Shown here: positions 16,966 through 25,120 of the stretch, piece by piece | Position numbering within the stretch: the stretch's first letter is position 1 | Layout of the letters: each line of letters opens with the position of its first letter | Source: Jiangella aurantiaca | GTDB taxonomy: Bacteria > Actinomycetota > Actinomycetes > Jiangellales > Jiangellaceae | Direction: 5' to 3' | NCBI RefSeq assembly: GCF_004349105.1 | Contig: NZ_SMLB01000055.1 | Span: forward strand, 1-42,934 | DNA length: 42,934 nucleotides | Notes under the pieces: generated by a model | Told to the model about the DNA's origin: nothing | Databases searched by the model: none | The model's input: the letters and a program-made list of their open reading frames with translations, nothing else | Position numbers and translations under genes: made by a program

Positions 16966-18318
16966 TCAGCTCGCCGGCGGGATGTTGTGGGTGTACTGGA
17001 ACACGTTGTCCGGGTCCCAGGTGCGCTTGACCTCCTGCAGCCGCTGGTAGGCGCCCTCGGAGAAGACCGACTTCACGACGTCGGGCGTCGAGCCGGGGGA
17101 GAGGAAGTTGAATGCGCCGACCGGTCGCGTGTGCCCGGCGAGGCCGGCGAACCCCTCGTCGAGCCGCTGCCGCACGGCGGTCAGCTGCTCCGGCGTGGCG
17201 GCCAGCGCGTTCGCCGCCGCGATGTACGGGGTGTCGCGGTGGGAGAGCGGGCCGTCCTGGTCCTTCGCCGCCGCACCGCCGAGGTGGCGGATGTCGACGC
17301 CGGGAACCGGCGACCCCGGCGCGGCCAGCTCGAGCAGCGCATCGATGGCGGCGTCGGTCAGCCCGCCCAGGCCGGTGCTGCGGCCGGCCGCCGGCATCGG
17401 GTCGGTGGGCTCGTTGCCGGACAGCGCCGCCTCGAGGTACGTCGACGTGCGGAAGCCGTCCATCAGCGGCTCACCCAGCGCCGCGCGCAGCGGCTCGAGC
17501 GCGGACCCGTCGTCGCCGGCGATGGTGGCCCGGAGCATGGCGACGTGCTGGCCGCGCAACGGCTCGGGCACGGCCGGGATGGGCGGGAACGACATGACCA
17601 TGACGGCGGACGTGACGTCGTCGGAGACCTGGCCGGTCCAGTCGGCCCATGCGCGCAGCACCTCCGCCGCCCGGGCGCCCGGGTACATCATCGTGCCGTT
17701 GTGCACCGACGGCACGTCGTACAGCCGCACCTCGAGCGAGGTGACGACGCCGAAGTTGCCGCCGCCGCCCTTGAGCGCCCACAGCAGGTCGGGGTTCTCG
17801 TCGCGGCTGGCGTGCACCAGCGAGCCGTCGGCGGTGACGACGTCGGCGGCGAGCACGCTGTCGGCGGCGAAGCCGAACCGGCGCAGCAACAGGCCGATGC
17901 CGCCGCCGAGGGTGTAGCCTACGGCGCCGACCGTCGGCGCGGTGCCGGACAGCCCGGCCAGCTGGTGCGGCGCGGCGGCTTCGAGGACGCTGCGCCAGCG
18001 GACACCGGCGTCGATGCGGGCCACCTTGCGCTCGGCGTCGACGTCGACCCCGGTGAGCCGGGTGACGTTGAGCACCACGCCGTCGTCGTTGGGCCGCACG
18101 GCGCCGTGGCCGGACGACTGCACGGAGAACGGCACGCCGTTCTCGCGCGCCAGCCGGACCGCCGCCTGGACGTCGGCGGCGGACTCGGCCACGACGACGA
18201 CCGCGGGGTGCTGGTCGATGAGCAGGTTCCACGGCCGCCGTAGGTCGTCGTAGCCGTCGTCGCCGGGTGCGTAGGCCCGGCCGGTGAGCGTCGAGCGGAA
18301 GCCGTCGAGGTGGATCAT
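16966..18318 (-). CDS. FAD-binding oxidoreductase of the berberine-bridge type
   Basis: This 450-residue flavoprotein oxidises an unknown alcohol, sugar or secondary metabolite with oxygen. The PCMH-type FAD domain shows VVVVAESAADVQAAVRLARE, then FSVQSSGHGAVRPN whose His is the usual 8-alpha-histidyl FAD anchor, and GYTLGGGIGLLLRRFG. The cysteine that makes the flavin bicovalent in berberine bridge enzyme is not seen, so a single covalent link is expected (inference). The C-terminal BBE segment ends with TWDPDNVFQYTHNIPP. I prefer ATG 18318, which has GGAGAG four bases upstream; ATG 18330 would add four residues. No signal peptide is visible. Confidence 0.88.
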   Translation of the reverse strand: MIHLDGFRSTLTGRAYAPGDDGYDDLRRPWNLLIDQHPAVVVVAESAADVQAAVRLARENGVPFSVQSSGHGAVRPNDDGVVLNVTRLTGVDVDAERKVARIDAGVRWRSVLEAAAPHQLAGLSGTAPTVGAVGYTLGGGIGLLLRRFGFAADSVLAADVVTADGSLVHASRDENPDLLWALKGGGGNFGVVTSLEVRLYDVPSVHNGTMMYPGARAAEVLRAWADWTGQVSDDVTSAVMVMSFPPIPAVPEPLRGQHVAMLRATIAGDDGSALEPLRAALGEPLMDGFRTSTYLEAALSGNEPTDPMPAAGRSTGLGGLTDAAIDALLELAAPGSPVPGVDIRHLGGAAAKDQDGPLSHRDTPYIAAANALAATPEQLTAVRQRLDEGFAGLAGHTRPVGAFNFLSPGSTPDVVKSVFSEGAYQRLQEVKRTWDPDNVFQYTHNIPPAS

Positions 18319-18412
18319 GAGACTCTCCATCCGGGTGCGTGATCATGGTGCCCGAACCAGTCTGCCGGTCGGGTCCGACAACGGGACGGACCGAAGCTCG
18401 AAAGTGTGACAG

Positions 18413-19450
18413 TCAGCTGGTCAGGGCCGCGACGGCCAGGTCGGCGTCCGCCTCGGAGGAGTACAGGTGGAACGACACCCGCAGCTGGCCGCCGCGCACC
18501 GCGGCCCGGACGCCGGCCGCGGCCAGCCGCTCCTGCGCGCCCGGCACGTCCACCGAGACGATGGCGGAGTCGCCCGGCGGCAGCCCGAGTCCGGCCCGGA
18601 ACCGGTTCGCCAGCCCGACGTTCCAGTCGTGCACCGCCTCGACCGTCACCGCCTCCAGCAGCTCGAGCGCCGGCGCCGCGCCCACCCACGAGAACCACGC
18701 CGGCGACAGGTCCAGCCGGCGGGCGTCCGAGGCCAGCCGCAACGGCGGCCCGTAGTACGAGGCGTGCGGGTCGTCGCCCGCCCACCAGCCCGCTTGCGAG
18801 GGCACCACGCGCGCCCGCAGGTCCGCCGTCGTCACGAGGAACGCCGTCCCGCGCGGCGACAGCTGCCACTTGTATCCGCCGGCCACCATCGCGTCGAACC
18901 GGCGCGCGTCGACCGGCAGCCAGCCCGCCGCCTGGGTCGCGTCGGCGACGGTGATCGCTCCGGCCGCCCGCGCCGCGGCCGTGACGCCGTCGACGTCGGC
19001 GATCACGCCGCTGGCCGACTGGACGACGCTGAACGCGACGACGTCGACGTCGGGCGTGATCCGCGCGGCGAGCTCCGCCGCCGGCACCGTCCGCACCTCG
19101 ACGCCGCGGTGCGCCTGCGCCAGCCACGGGAACAGCAGCGACGTGAAGTCCTCCTCCGGCGCCAGCACCACGGTCCCGTCCGGCACCGACGCCGCGAGCA
19201 GCCCGACCAGCTGCGACACCTGGGCGCCGGTCGTCACGTCCTGCTCGTCGGCGTGCACGAGCCGGGCGAACGCCGACCGCGCCCGCGCCGTCGACGCACC
19301 CCAGCCCTCCCACGACACCCGCCCGTGCCGCCATTCGTCCAGCGCCTCCTGCAGCGCCGTCCACGCCGTCGACGGGGGCAGTCCGTAGCTCGCGGTGTTC
19401 AGCCAGCCAGGTTGAGGGTCGAACAGCGAGCGCGCTGCGGCAAGTTCCAT
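18413..19450 (-). CDS. Class V PLP-dependent aminotransferase
   Basis: This 345-residue enzyme belongs to the class V fold type I group (cysteine desulfurase, isopenicillin-N epimerase and kynureninase relatives). The PLP lysine is in VAGGYKWQLSPRGTAFL, the Asp that holds the pyridine nitrogen in TVADATQAAGWLPVD, and GWLNTASYGLPP at the N-terminus is the usual substrate-side loop. The substrate is unknown. ATG 19450 is the family-consistent start; an upstream GTG at 19510 would run into the Lrp start region. It is divergent from the Lrp gene with only 62 bases between starts, so that regulator probably controls it. Confidence 0.85.
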   Translation of the reverse strand: MELAAARSLFDPQPGWLNTASYGLPPSTAWTALQEALDEWRHGRVSWEGWGASTARARSAFARLVHADEQDVTTGAQVSQLVGLLAASVPDGTVVLAPEEDFTSLLFPWLAQAHRGVEVRTVPAAELAARITPDVDVVAFSVVQSASGVIADVDGVTAAARAAGAITVADATQAAGWLPVDARRFDAMVAGGYKWQLSPRGTAFLVTTADLRARVVPSQAGWWAGDDPHASYYGPPLRLASDARRLDLSPAWFSWVGAAPALELLEAVTVEAVHDWNVGLANRFRAGLGLPPGDSAIVSVDVPGAQERLAAAGVRAAVRGGQLRVSFHLYSSEADADLAVAALTS

Positions 19451-19512
19451 GCCGTCATCGTGCCAGCGTGGCGTGGACGGGGTGTGGGCCGGGCCGCCAG
19501 TAGAGTGCACCC

Positions 19513-19953
19513 GTGGAGGACATCGACAGGAAGATCGTGGCGTTGCTTATGCGGGACGGCCGGATGAGCTACACCGATCTCGGCAAGTCCACCGGCCTGT
19601 CCACGTCGGCCGTGCACCAGCGGGTCCGCCGGCTCGAGGAGCGCGGCGTCATTCGCGGCTACGCCGCCGTCGTCGACCACGAGGCGGTCGGGCTGCCGCT
19701 GACGGCGTTCATCTCCATCAAGCCGATCGATCCCAGCCAGCCCGACGACTCCCCGGACCGGCTGGCCGGCATCCCGGAGATCGAGGCCTGCTACTCCGTC
19801 GCCGGCGACGAGAACTACATCCTCAAGGTGCGGGTGGGCCGCCCGGCCGACCTCGAGAACCTGCTGGCCCGCATCCGGTCGTCGGCGAACGTGTCCACCC
19901 GCACCACCATCGTGCTGTCGACGGCGTACGAGAACCGGCCGATGACGGCGTGA
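19513..19953 (+). CDS. Lrp/AsnC family transcriptional regulator
   Basis: This 146-residue regulator has the standard Lrp layout: an N-terminal helix-turn-helix (about 1-50, IDRKIVALLMRDGRMSYTDLGKSTGLSTSAVHQRVRRLEERGVI, quoted only to show the pattern in parts) and a C-terminal RAM/effector domain with GDENYILKVRVGRPADLENLL. Such proteins sense amino acids. GTG 19513 gives EDIDRKIVALL, the usual beginning. It is divergent from the aminotransferase. In mycobacteria an Lrp regulator sits next to the lysine aminotransferase gene; here the lysine operon lies 1.8 kb further on the opposite strand, so lysine control is plausible but not shown. Confidence 0.92.
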   Translation: MEDIDRKIVALLMRDGRMSYTDLGKSTGLSTSAVHQRVRRLEERGVIRGYAAVVDHEAVGLPLTAFISIKPIDPSQPDDSPDRLAGIPEIEACYSVAGDENYILKVRVGRPADLENLLARIRSSANVSTRTTIVLSTAYENRPMTA

Positions 19954-19990
19954 GGCGCGGCCCGGTGCCGGCTCGGCAGCAGGTTGCGGG

Positions 19991-20022
19991 AGGGTCCGCC
20001 GATCTGGTGACCGACGGGCCCT
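19991..20022. terminator. Probable terminator between the Lrp gene and the LAQTG ORF
   Basis: AGGGTCCGCCG (from 19991) can pair with CGACGGGCCCT (to 20022) allowing G-U pairs, around a loop of about 10 bases. It lies between two convergent genes, 38 bases after the Lrp stop. No T-run is present. Confidence 0.4.
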
Positions 20023-20026
20023 CACC

Positions 20027-20194
20027 TCACCTGGCCGCCGCCCGGCGCGGGATGATCCGCATGATCGCTGTGCCAATGGCCAGTAGGGCGAAGCCTGCCA
20101 GGATCGCCCAGACCGGGCTCGTCCCCGTCTGAGCCAGGCACCCGGCACCGCCGGCGCCCCCGGCGCCCACCACGCACTTGTCGTACATCGTCAC
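20027..20194 (-). CDS. Mini-protein with LAQTG cell-wall sorting signal
   Basis: This 55-residue ORF has all parts of a class E sortase sorting signal: LAQTG at residues 20-24, a hydrophobic segment (about 28-46, VWAILAGFALLAIGTAIM) and a basic tail (RIIPRRAAAR). Before the motif there are only 19 residues, MYDKC plus a Gly/Ala repeat ending AGGAGGAGC, with no signal peptide, so it cannot be a normal exported surface protein. I chose GTG 20194 because its GTGA overlaps the glycosyltransferase stop and AGAGG lies 5 bases upstream; ATG 20197 or 20188 are alternatives. The Cys residues at 7 and 19 are notable. It is translated with the upstream membrane glycosyltransferase and is presumably its partner. 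The cognate sortase may be the gene at 12753-13457. Confidence 0.75.
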   Translation of the reverse strand: MTMYDKCVVGAGGAGGAGCLAQTGTSPVWAILAGFALLAIGTAIMRIIPRRAAAR

Positions 20195-21330
20195 CATTTC
20201 CTCTCGCGGTTCAGGATCACATCGGCGTAGGCCTTGGCGTGTACGAGCTGGAGGAAGATGTCATACACCAGCTCGAACATCGTGGCGGCCGCCACCATGT
20301 GCCGCCAGCCTCGGTCGCTGACGGTGACGACGCGCTCCAGGATGAAGACGCCCGTGACCGCCATCCAGACCGGCTGGAGGCTCACACCCCCGTCGACTGC
20401 GATGGCGACGGCGATGGAAGTCAGGTAGATGAACGTGACCGCGACACCGGCCATCGTCAGGAGTTGCCGGCCCCAGTAGCGCCACGTCACCGGGGTCACG
20501 CCGTACTGGAAGCAGTTCTCCACCGCGCCGCGCTTCCAGCGCAGCCGCTGTTTCCACAGGTCACGCCACGTCGGCATGACCTCGGTCACGAGAGTGCATT
20601 CCTTCGGGCTGAGCACCTCATAGCCCAGGTGGAGAAGTGCGAACGTGAGCTCGTTGTCTTCGGTCAGGACGGTGGTGTCATAGATGCCACCCCGCCCGTC
20701 ACCGGCCGGCACCGTGCGATCGAGCCTCGCCCGGGAGAGGTGCTTGAGCGTGCCGGCCCGCATCATCGCGGCGGTACCGGTCACGACCAGGCACTTCCCG
20801 CCCAGGCGGCGCACGTCCCTTGCGTACCTGGCGTACTCGTTGCGCTGGAGGTACCCGACCAGCCCGGCACCAGGCTCGCCCTGGAAGACACCACCGACGG
20901 CACCGAGCTTGGGACGTGCGTCCATGTACTCGAGCGCCGCCTCGATGAAGTGCTCACCGAGCTGGCTGTCAGCATCCTGGACGAGCACGAGGTCCTGATC
21001 GCGCAGCCTCGGCAGGATGTCCGCGAGAATCTGGTTGAGTGCGCCGGCCTTCTTGTCGGTGTTCCCCTCTGTCACGGCGACCTCGGCACGCCACGCGGCC
21101 GCGACCTTCGCGGTGTCGTCGGTGCAGTTGTCGGCGATGACGATGACGCTGTCCGGTCGACGGGTCTGGCGGCTGAGCGCGGCCAATGCCGCACCGATGC
21201 CTGCTTCCTCGTTGTGTGCCGGAATGAGCACGGTGATCCGTACGTCCGGCACACCGGCATAGCGCAGGGCATTGCCCACGGCGATGAATTCCCCCCGAGA
21301 ATGCGGGCCGGATGCCGTGCTGGAATGCAC
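20191..21330 (-). CDS. Processive family 2 glycosyltransferase, membrane
   Basis: This resembles hyaluronan/cellulose-synthase-like GT2 enzymes, which build a polysaccharide from a nucleotide sugar and move it across the membrane. From GTG 21330 (379 residues): VLIPAHNEE, then the acidic motifs QDADS (118-122) and TEDNE (223-227) and the QRLRW motif (261-265) expected for a processive enzyme. Three C-terminal membrane helices follow (about 290-312, 318-337, 345-363); no N-terminal helix is seen. GTG 21279, with GGGGGGAA 9 bases upstream and starting just before VPDVRITVLIPA, is a better start by ribosome site and would remove 17 residues and place a large hairpin in the leader. The sugar and product are unknown. 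Its codons are less GC-rich than its neighbours', which hints at transfer. Confidence 0.88.
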   Translation of the reverse strand: MHSSTASGPHSRGEFIAVGNALRYAGVPDVRITVLIPAHNEEAGIGAALAALSRQTRRPDSVIVIADNCTDDTAKVAAAWRAEVAVTEGNTDKKAGALNQILADILPRLRDQDLVLVQDADSQLGEHFIEAALEYMDARPKLGAVGGVFQGEPGAGLVGYLQRNEYARYARDVRRLGGKCLVVTGTAAMMRAGTLKHLSRARLDRTVPAGDGRGGIYDTTVLTEDNELTFALLHLGYEVLSPKECTLVTEVMPTWRDLWKQRLRWKRGAVENCFQYGVTPVTWRYWGRQLLTMAGVAVTFIYLTSIAVAIAVDGGVSLQPVWMAVTGVFILERVVTVSDRGWRHMVAAATMFELVYDIFLQLVHAKAYADVILNRERKW

Positions 21331-21344
21331 GGCATCTCGGCCCG
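21304..21344. promoter_or_regulatory. Strong hairpin at or before the glycosyltransferase start
   Basis: CGGGCCG-GATGCCGTGC (21304-21320) pairs with 21327-21344 over 17 base pairs with one bulged base and a 6-base loop (TGGAAT). The upstream GTG candidate (21330) lies inside the stem; if translation begins at 21279 the hairpin is in the leader, 25 bases before the start. It may be an attenuator, RNA switch or protein-binding site. Confidence 0.55.
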
Positions 21345-21732
21345 TTGCCCCCCTTCGCCGCCGGCATTTCCCGGCGGCCGAACTTGCTCTTTGAGGTTAA
21401 CCCCGCCGGGCGCCGCGCGCATCTCGAAAGTATGTCCGCCAATGGCGCCACGCCTGGTCAAACCCACTTGATCGTCACCATGCGTGACGGCGGGACCGGT
21501 CGGAGCCCCGAAATCTCGTCACCATGGGTGACGACAATGGAGAAAATGTGTCCGGCATCTCATTGGTCACGAACTCGGCCGCCCAGCGCAATTCGGACAA
21601 TACGCCCACTCTCGCAGCGGAAATTATCGCGTTGAGCAGGCGTCCTCCCGCTTCCAGGCATGCATTCCTGGGAAGCGGCATGGGCCCACTCAACGTGATC
21701 ATTTCCGGCCCGCGCCGACGGAGCGGAACGCG
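21345..21732. other. Lower-GC gap of about 390 bases without a convincing gene
   Basis: This stretch has clearly lower GC than the rest and no frame with normal actinobacterial codon use. It holds the two palindromes at 21473-21533 and presumably the glycosyltransferase promoter. An ORF on the minus strand (21475-21702) is open for 75 codons but uses rare codons throughout and crosses both palindromes, so I do not call it. Confidence 0.5.
21473..21533. promoter_or_regulatory. Pair of 17-base palindromes, probable operators
   Basis: CGTCACCATGCGTGACG (21473-21489) and CGTCACCATGGGTGACG (21517-21533) differ at one base. Each has perfect CGTCAC/GTGACG arms and a 5-base centre. Their centres are 44 bases apart, about four helical turns, as expected for cooperatively bound dimers. 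They lie 140-200 bases upstream of the glycosyltransferase start. Confidence 0.6.
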
Positions 21733-22908
21733 TCAGTTGAAGGCGTTCTGTCCCGTGAGGGCCTGGCCGATGACGAGCTGGTGCACCTCGCTGGTGCCCT
21801 CGTAGGTCAGCACCGACTCCAGGTTGTTGGCGTGCCGCAGCACCGGGTACTCCAGCGTGATTCCGTTGGCGCCGAGGATGGTGCGGCACTCGCGGGCGAT
21901 CGCCAGGGCCTCGCGGACGTTGTTCAGCTTGCCCAGGCTGACCTGCTCCGGCCGCAGCTCACCCGCGTCCTTGAGCCGGCCCAGGTGCAGGGCGAGCAGG
22001 TAGCCCTTCTGCAGCTCCAGCGCCATGTCGGCGAGCTTGGCCTGGGTGAGCTGGAACGACGCCAGCGGCCGGTCGAACACGTCGCGCGTCTGCGCGTAGG
22101 AGATCGCCGTGGCCAGGCAGTCGCGGGCCGCGCCGAGCGCGCCGAACACGATGCCGAACCGGGCCTCGTTGAGGCAGGACAGCGGCCCGCGCAGGCTCGA
22201 CACCTCCGGCAGGACGGCGTCGGCCGGCAGCCGGACGCCCTCCAGCACGAGCTCGCTGGTCACCGACGCCCGCAGCGACAGTTTCTTCCCGATCTTGGGT
22301 GCGGAGAACCCGGGTGTCCCCGCCGGGACGAGGAAGCCGCGCACCGTCCCGTCGTCGACGCATCGGGCCCAGACGACGGCGACGTCGCCGACCGCGCCGT
22401 TGGTGATCCACATCTTGGTGCCGTCGAGCACCCAGTCGTCGCCGTCGCGGCGGGCGCGGGTGCGCATGCCGGCCGGGTTGGAGCCGAAGTCGGGCTCGGT
22501 CAGCCCGAAGCAGCCGATCAGCTCGCCCGCCGCCATGCCGGGTAGCCAGCGCTGCTTCTGCTCCTCCGACCCGAACTTCCAGATCGCGAACATCGCCAGC
22601 GACCCCTGCACCGACACCAGCGAGCGGACGCCGGAGTCGCCGGCCTCCAGCTCCATGCAGGCCAGGCCGTAGGAGACGGCGTTCGTCCCGGCGCAGCCGT
22701 ACCCGGTGAGGTGCATGCCGAGCAGGCCCAGCTTGCCGGCCTCCAGCGCCAGCTCCCGCACGGCATTTTCAGACAGCCCGTCCTCGTACCAGTCGGCGAT
22801 CGACGGGCGGACGCGGTCGTCGACGAAGTGGGCGACGGCGTCGCGCAGGTCGCGCTCCTCCTCGCTGAGCAGGTGCTCGACGGTCAGCAACTCCAGGGGC
22901 GAGGTCAT
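21733..22908 (-). CDS. gcdH: Glutaryl-CoA dehydrogenase
   Basis: GcdH is an FAD acyl-CoA dehydrogenase that oxidises and decarboxylates glutaryl-CoA to crotonyl-CoA. The 391-residue product follows the family closely: GCFGLTEPDFGSNPAGM and KMWITNGAVGDVAVVWAR in the FAD-binding middle, SLRASVTSELVLEGVRLP, and the catalytic Glu in SVLTYEGTSEVHQLVIGQALTG near the C-terminus. It begins with ATG 22908, one base after the stop of the E1 gene, and is the last gene of the lysine operon. The glutaryl rather than short-chain specificity is inferred from overall similarity (for example RSLVSVQGSLAM, YGLACMELEAGDSG) and from the operon. Confidence 0.85.
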   Translation of the reverse strand: MTSPLELLTVEHLLSEEERDLRDAVAHFVDDRVRPSIADWYEDGLSENAVRELALEAGKLGLLGMHLTGYGCAGTNAVSYGLACMELEAGDSGVRSLVSVQGSLAMFAIWKFGSEEQKQRWLPGMAAGELIGCFGLTEPDFGSNPAGMRTRARRDGDDWVLDGTKMWITNGAVGDVAVVWARCVDDGTVRGFLVPAGTPGFSAPKIGKKLSLRASVTSELVLEGVRLPADAVLPEVSSLRGPLSCLNEARFGIVFGALGAARDCLATAISYAQTRDVFDRPLASFQLTQAKLADMALELQKGYLLALHLGRLKDAGELRPEQVSLGKLNNVREALAIARECRTILGANGITLEYPVLRHANNLESVLTYEGTSEVHQLVIGQALTGQNAFN

Positions 22909-22909
22909 G

Positions 22910-25120
22910 TCACTCCTTCTCGGCCAGCTCGACGGCGGCCTTCTCGATCTGCTGCTCGCCGAGCAGCACGTGGCTCGCGGCGGTGCCCAGGGGCACGAAG
23001 CTGTCGTGGCTGGCGACACGGGCGATGCGGCCGTCGTACCCGGACTCCACCAACGCGGTGACGACGCCCTCGCCGACGCCGCCGGAGTGCCGGGTCTCAT
23101 CGGCCACCAGCACCCGGCCGGTGAGGTTCGCCTCGCGGACGATGTCCTCGACCGGCAGCGGCGCCAGCCAGCGCAGGTCCAGCACCTGGGCGCTGATGCG
23201 CCGCTCGGCCAGCCGTTCGGCCACCCGCAGGCTCATCGGCACGCCGTTGCCGAACGTGACGATGGTGAGGTCGGCCACGGCGCCGTGCACCCGGGCCCGG
23301 CCGATCGGCGCGTGCTCGCCCGTGTCGGGAGCAAGCCAGCCGCCGTCGCCGTCCCGGTGCAGGTCACGGGTGTGGTAGAGCGCGATCGGCTCGAGGAACG
23401 CCGACACCGTCCCGTCGACGGCGGCCGCGGCCAGGCAGGTGCGGAGCATGGCGGCGGCGTCGTCGCCGCGCGACGGGCAGGCGACCACCAGGCCGGGGAT
23501 GTCGCGCAGCACGGCGACGCCGTTGTCGTTGTGGAAATGCCCGCCGAAGCCGCGCTGGTAGGCCAGTCCGGCGATGCGGACGACCAGCGGGTTGCGGTAC
23601 TGCCCGGTGGAGAAGAACGAGAGCGACGCGGCCTCGCCACGCAGCTGGTCCTCGGCGTTGTGCAGGTAGGCGAGGTACTGGATCTCCGGGACGGGGAGCA
23701 GCCCGGCCAGGCCGGCGCCCAGCCCGAGGCCGAGGATGGACTGCTCGTCCAGCAGCGTGTCGAACACGCGGGCCCGGCCGTGCCTGCGGGCCAGGCCGCG
23801 GGTGACGCCGTAGACGCCGCCCTTGCGCCCGACGTCCTCGCCGAACACGACGACGCGGCGGTCGCGCTCGAGCGCGGCGGAGAGCGTCGCGTTGATCGAC
23901 TCGGCCAGCGTGGCCGGCTGCTCGCCGCGGGACTCGTCGTACAGACCGGCTGCGGCCCGGGCGACGGCGTCCGGCGTGCGCGGGGCGAGCGGGGCGACGA
24001 TCTCCGTCGCGGAGCCGAGCGTGCGGGCGTCGCGCAGCGACTCGGCGACGGCGTCGACCTCGGCCCGCAGCTCGCGGTATCGGCCGATCAGCTCGGTGGG
24101 GGTGGCGGCGTCGGTCGTGACCAGCGCGCGGGCGGTACCGAGGATCGGGTCGCGGGCGTGGTCGGCGGCGATCTCGGCCGGCGTGCGATAGCCGATCTCG
24201 GCGTCGCTGCCGGCGTGCCCGAGGTAGCGGACGGTGCGCAGGTGCAGGAACGCCGGCTTGCGCTGCTGGCGGACGTAGCCGGCGGCGCGCCGGGCCGCGG
24301 TGAGCGCCGTCGCGGTGTCCGACCCGTCGGCATGGATGTACGTGAGGCCGGGCCGCGACCCGTACACCGTCTCGATCCAGCCGGCCGGCGTCGGGACGGA
24401 GATGCCGAGGCCGTTGTCCTCGCAGACGAACAGCACCGGCACCGGCAGCCCTTGGAACGCCGTGTTCAGCGCGGTGTTGATCGCGCCGACGGCGGTCGAG
24501 TGGTTGGCCGAGGCGTCACCGAACGAGCAGACGACGACGGCGTCGGCCGGCCAGGTTTCCTTTCCTTCGTGGGACTCGCCGCCGCCTGGGACTTCGCGGT
24601 CGGCTTGGGGGCTGGCGTCGACGCCGAGCCGGTGGGCCCGGTGCAGCGCGACGGCCAGCCCGACCGCCCGCGGCAGGTGCGAGGCGATCGTCGACGTCTG
24701 CGGGACGATCGACAGCGCCGCGTTGCCGAACACCTTGTGCCGGCCGCCGGCGATCGGCTCGTCCGCGGCGCCCATGAGGCTCTGCAGCACGTCGCGGATG
24801 GGCGTCGAGCCGGGCACCTGCGCGGCGCGCGCCGCGTAGAACGCGCCGGAGCGGTAGTGCAGCAGCGCCGGGTCGCTCGGGCGCAGCGCCGTCGCGACCA
24901 CGGCGTTCGACTCGTGCCCGGCCGACCCGATGGTGTAGAAGCCGCGCCCGGCCGCCTGCAGCTCCCGCGCGACGACGTCCAGGTGCCGGCTGGTCACCTG
25001 GGCGTCGAAGATGCCGCGCAGCACCTCGGGCGAGCCGGCCGCTGACCCCGTCGACGCCTGGCCCGGCAGCGACGAGATGGCGTCCAGCAGGGCCTGTTCG
25101 AGGGCGGCCGGAGTGCTCAC
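22910..25120 (-). CDS. 2-oxoacid dehydrogenase E1, fused alpha and beta (probably 2-oxoadipate)
   Basis: This is a 736-residue thiamine-diphosphate enzyme that decarboxylates a 2-oxoacid and passes the acyl group to a lipoyl E2. The alpha-like half has the ThDP motif from GDAS (201-204) to CEDN (233-236). The beta-like half starts near 400 with ESINATLSAALERDRRVVVFGEDVGRKGGVYGVTRGL and ends with ADETRHSGGVGEG and a DSFVPLG segment. A hydrophilic insertion (about 168-190) precedes the ThDP motif. The GTG overlaps the aldehyde dehydrogenase stop (GTGA), and gcdH starts 1 base after its own stop. In lysine breakdown the missing step here is 2-oxoadipate to glutaryl-CoA, so that is the proposed substrate. 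No E2 or E3 gene is in the window. A branched-chain 2-oxoacid substrate is the alternative. Confidence 0.85.
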   Translation of the reverse strand: MSTPAALEQALLDAISSLPGQASTGSAAGSPEVLRGIFDAQVTSRHLDVVARELQAAGRGFYTIGSAGHESNAVVATALRPSDPALLHYRSGAFYAARAAQVPGSTPIRDVLQSLMGAADEPIAGGRHKVFGNAALSIVPQTSTIASHLPRAVGLAVALHRAHRLGVDASPQADREVPGGGESHEGKETWPADAVVVCSFGDASANHSTAVGAINTALNTAFQGLPVPVLFVCEDNGLGISVPTPAGWIETVYGSRPGLTYIHADGSDTATALTAARRAAGYVRQQRKPAFLHLRTVRYLGHAGSDAEIGYRTPAEIAADHARDPILGTARALVTTDAATPTELIGRYRELRAEVDAVAESLRDARTLGSATEIVAPLAPRTPDAVARAAAGLYDESRGEQPATLAESINATLSAALERDRRVVVFGEDVGRKGGVYGVTRGLARRHGRARVFDTLLDEQSILGLGLGAGLAGLLPVPEIQYLAYLHNAEDQLRGEAASLSFFSTGQYRNPLVVRIAGLAYQRGFGGHFHNDNGVAVLRDIPGLVVACPSRGDDAAAMLRTCLAAAAVDGTVSAFLEPIALYHTRDLHRDGDGGWLAPDTGEHAPIGRARVHGAVADLTIVTFGNGVPMSLRVAERLAERRISAQVLDLRWLAPLPVEDIVREANLTGRVLVADETRHSGGVGEGVVTALVESGYDGRIARVASHDSFVPLGTAASHVLLGEQQIEKAAVELAEKE

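Noticed and set aside
21475-21702. 75-codon ORF on the minus strand
   Set aside because: Codon use is unlike the genes, no family is recognised and it overlaps both operator-like palindromes.
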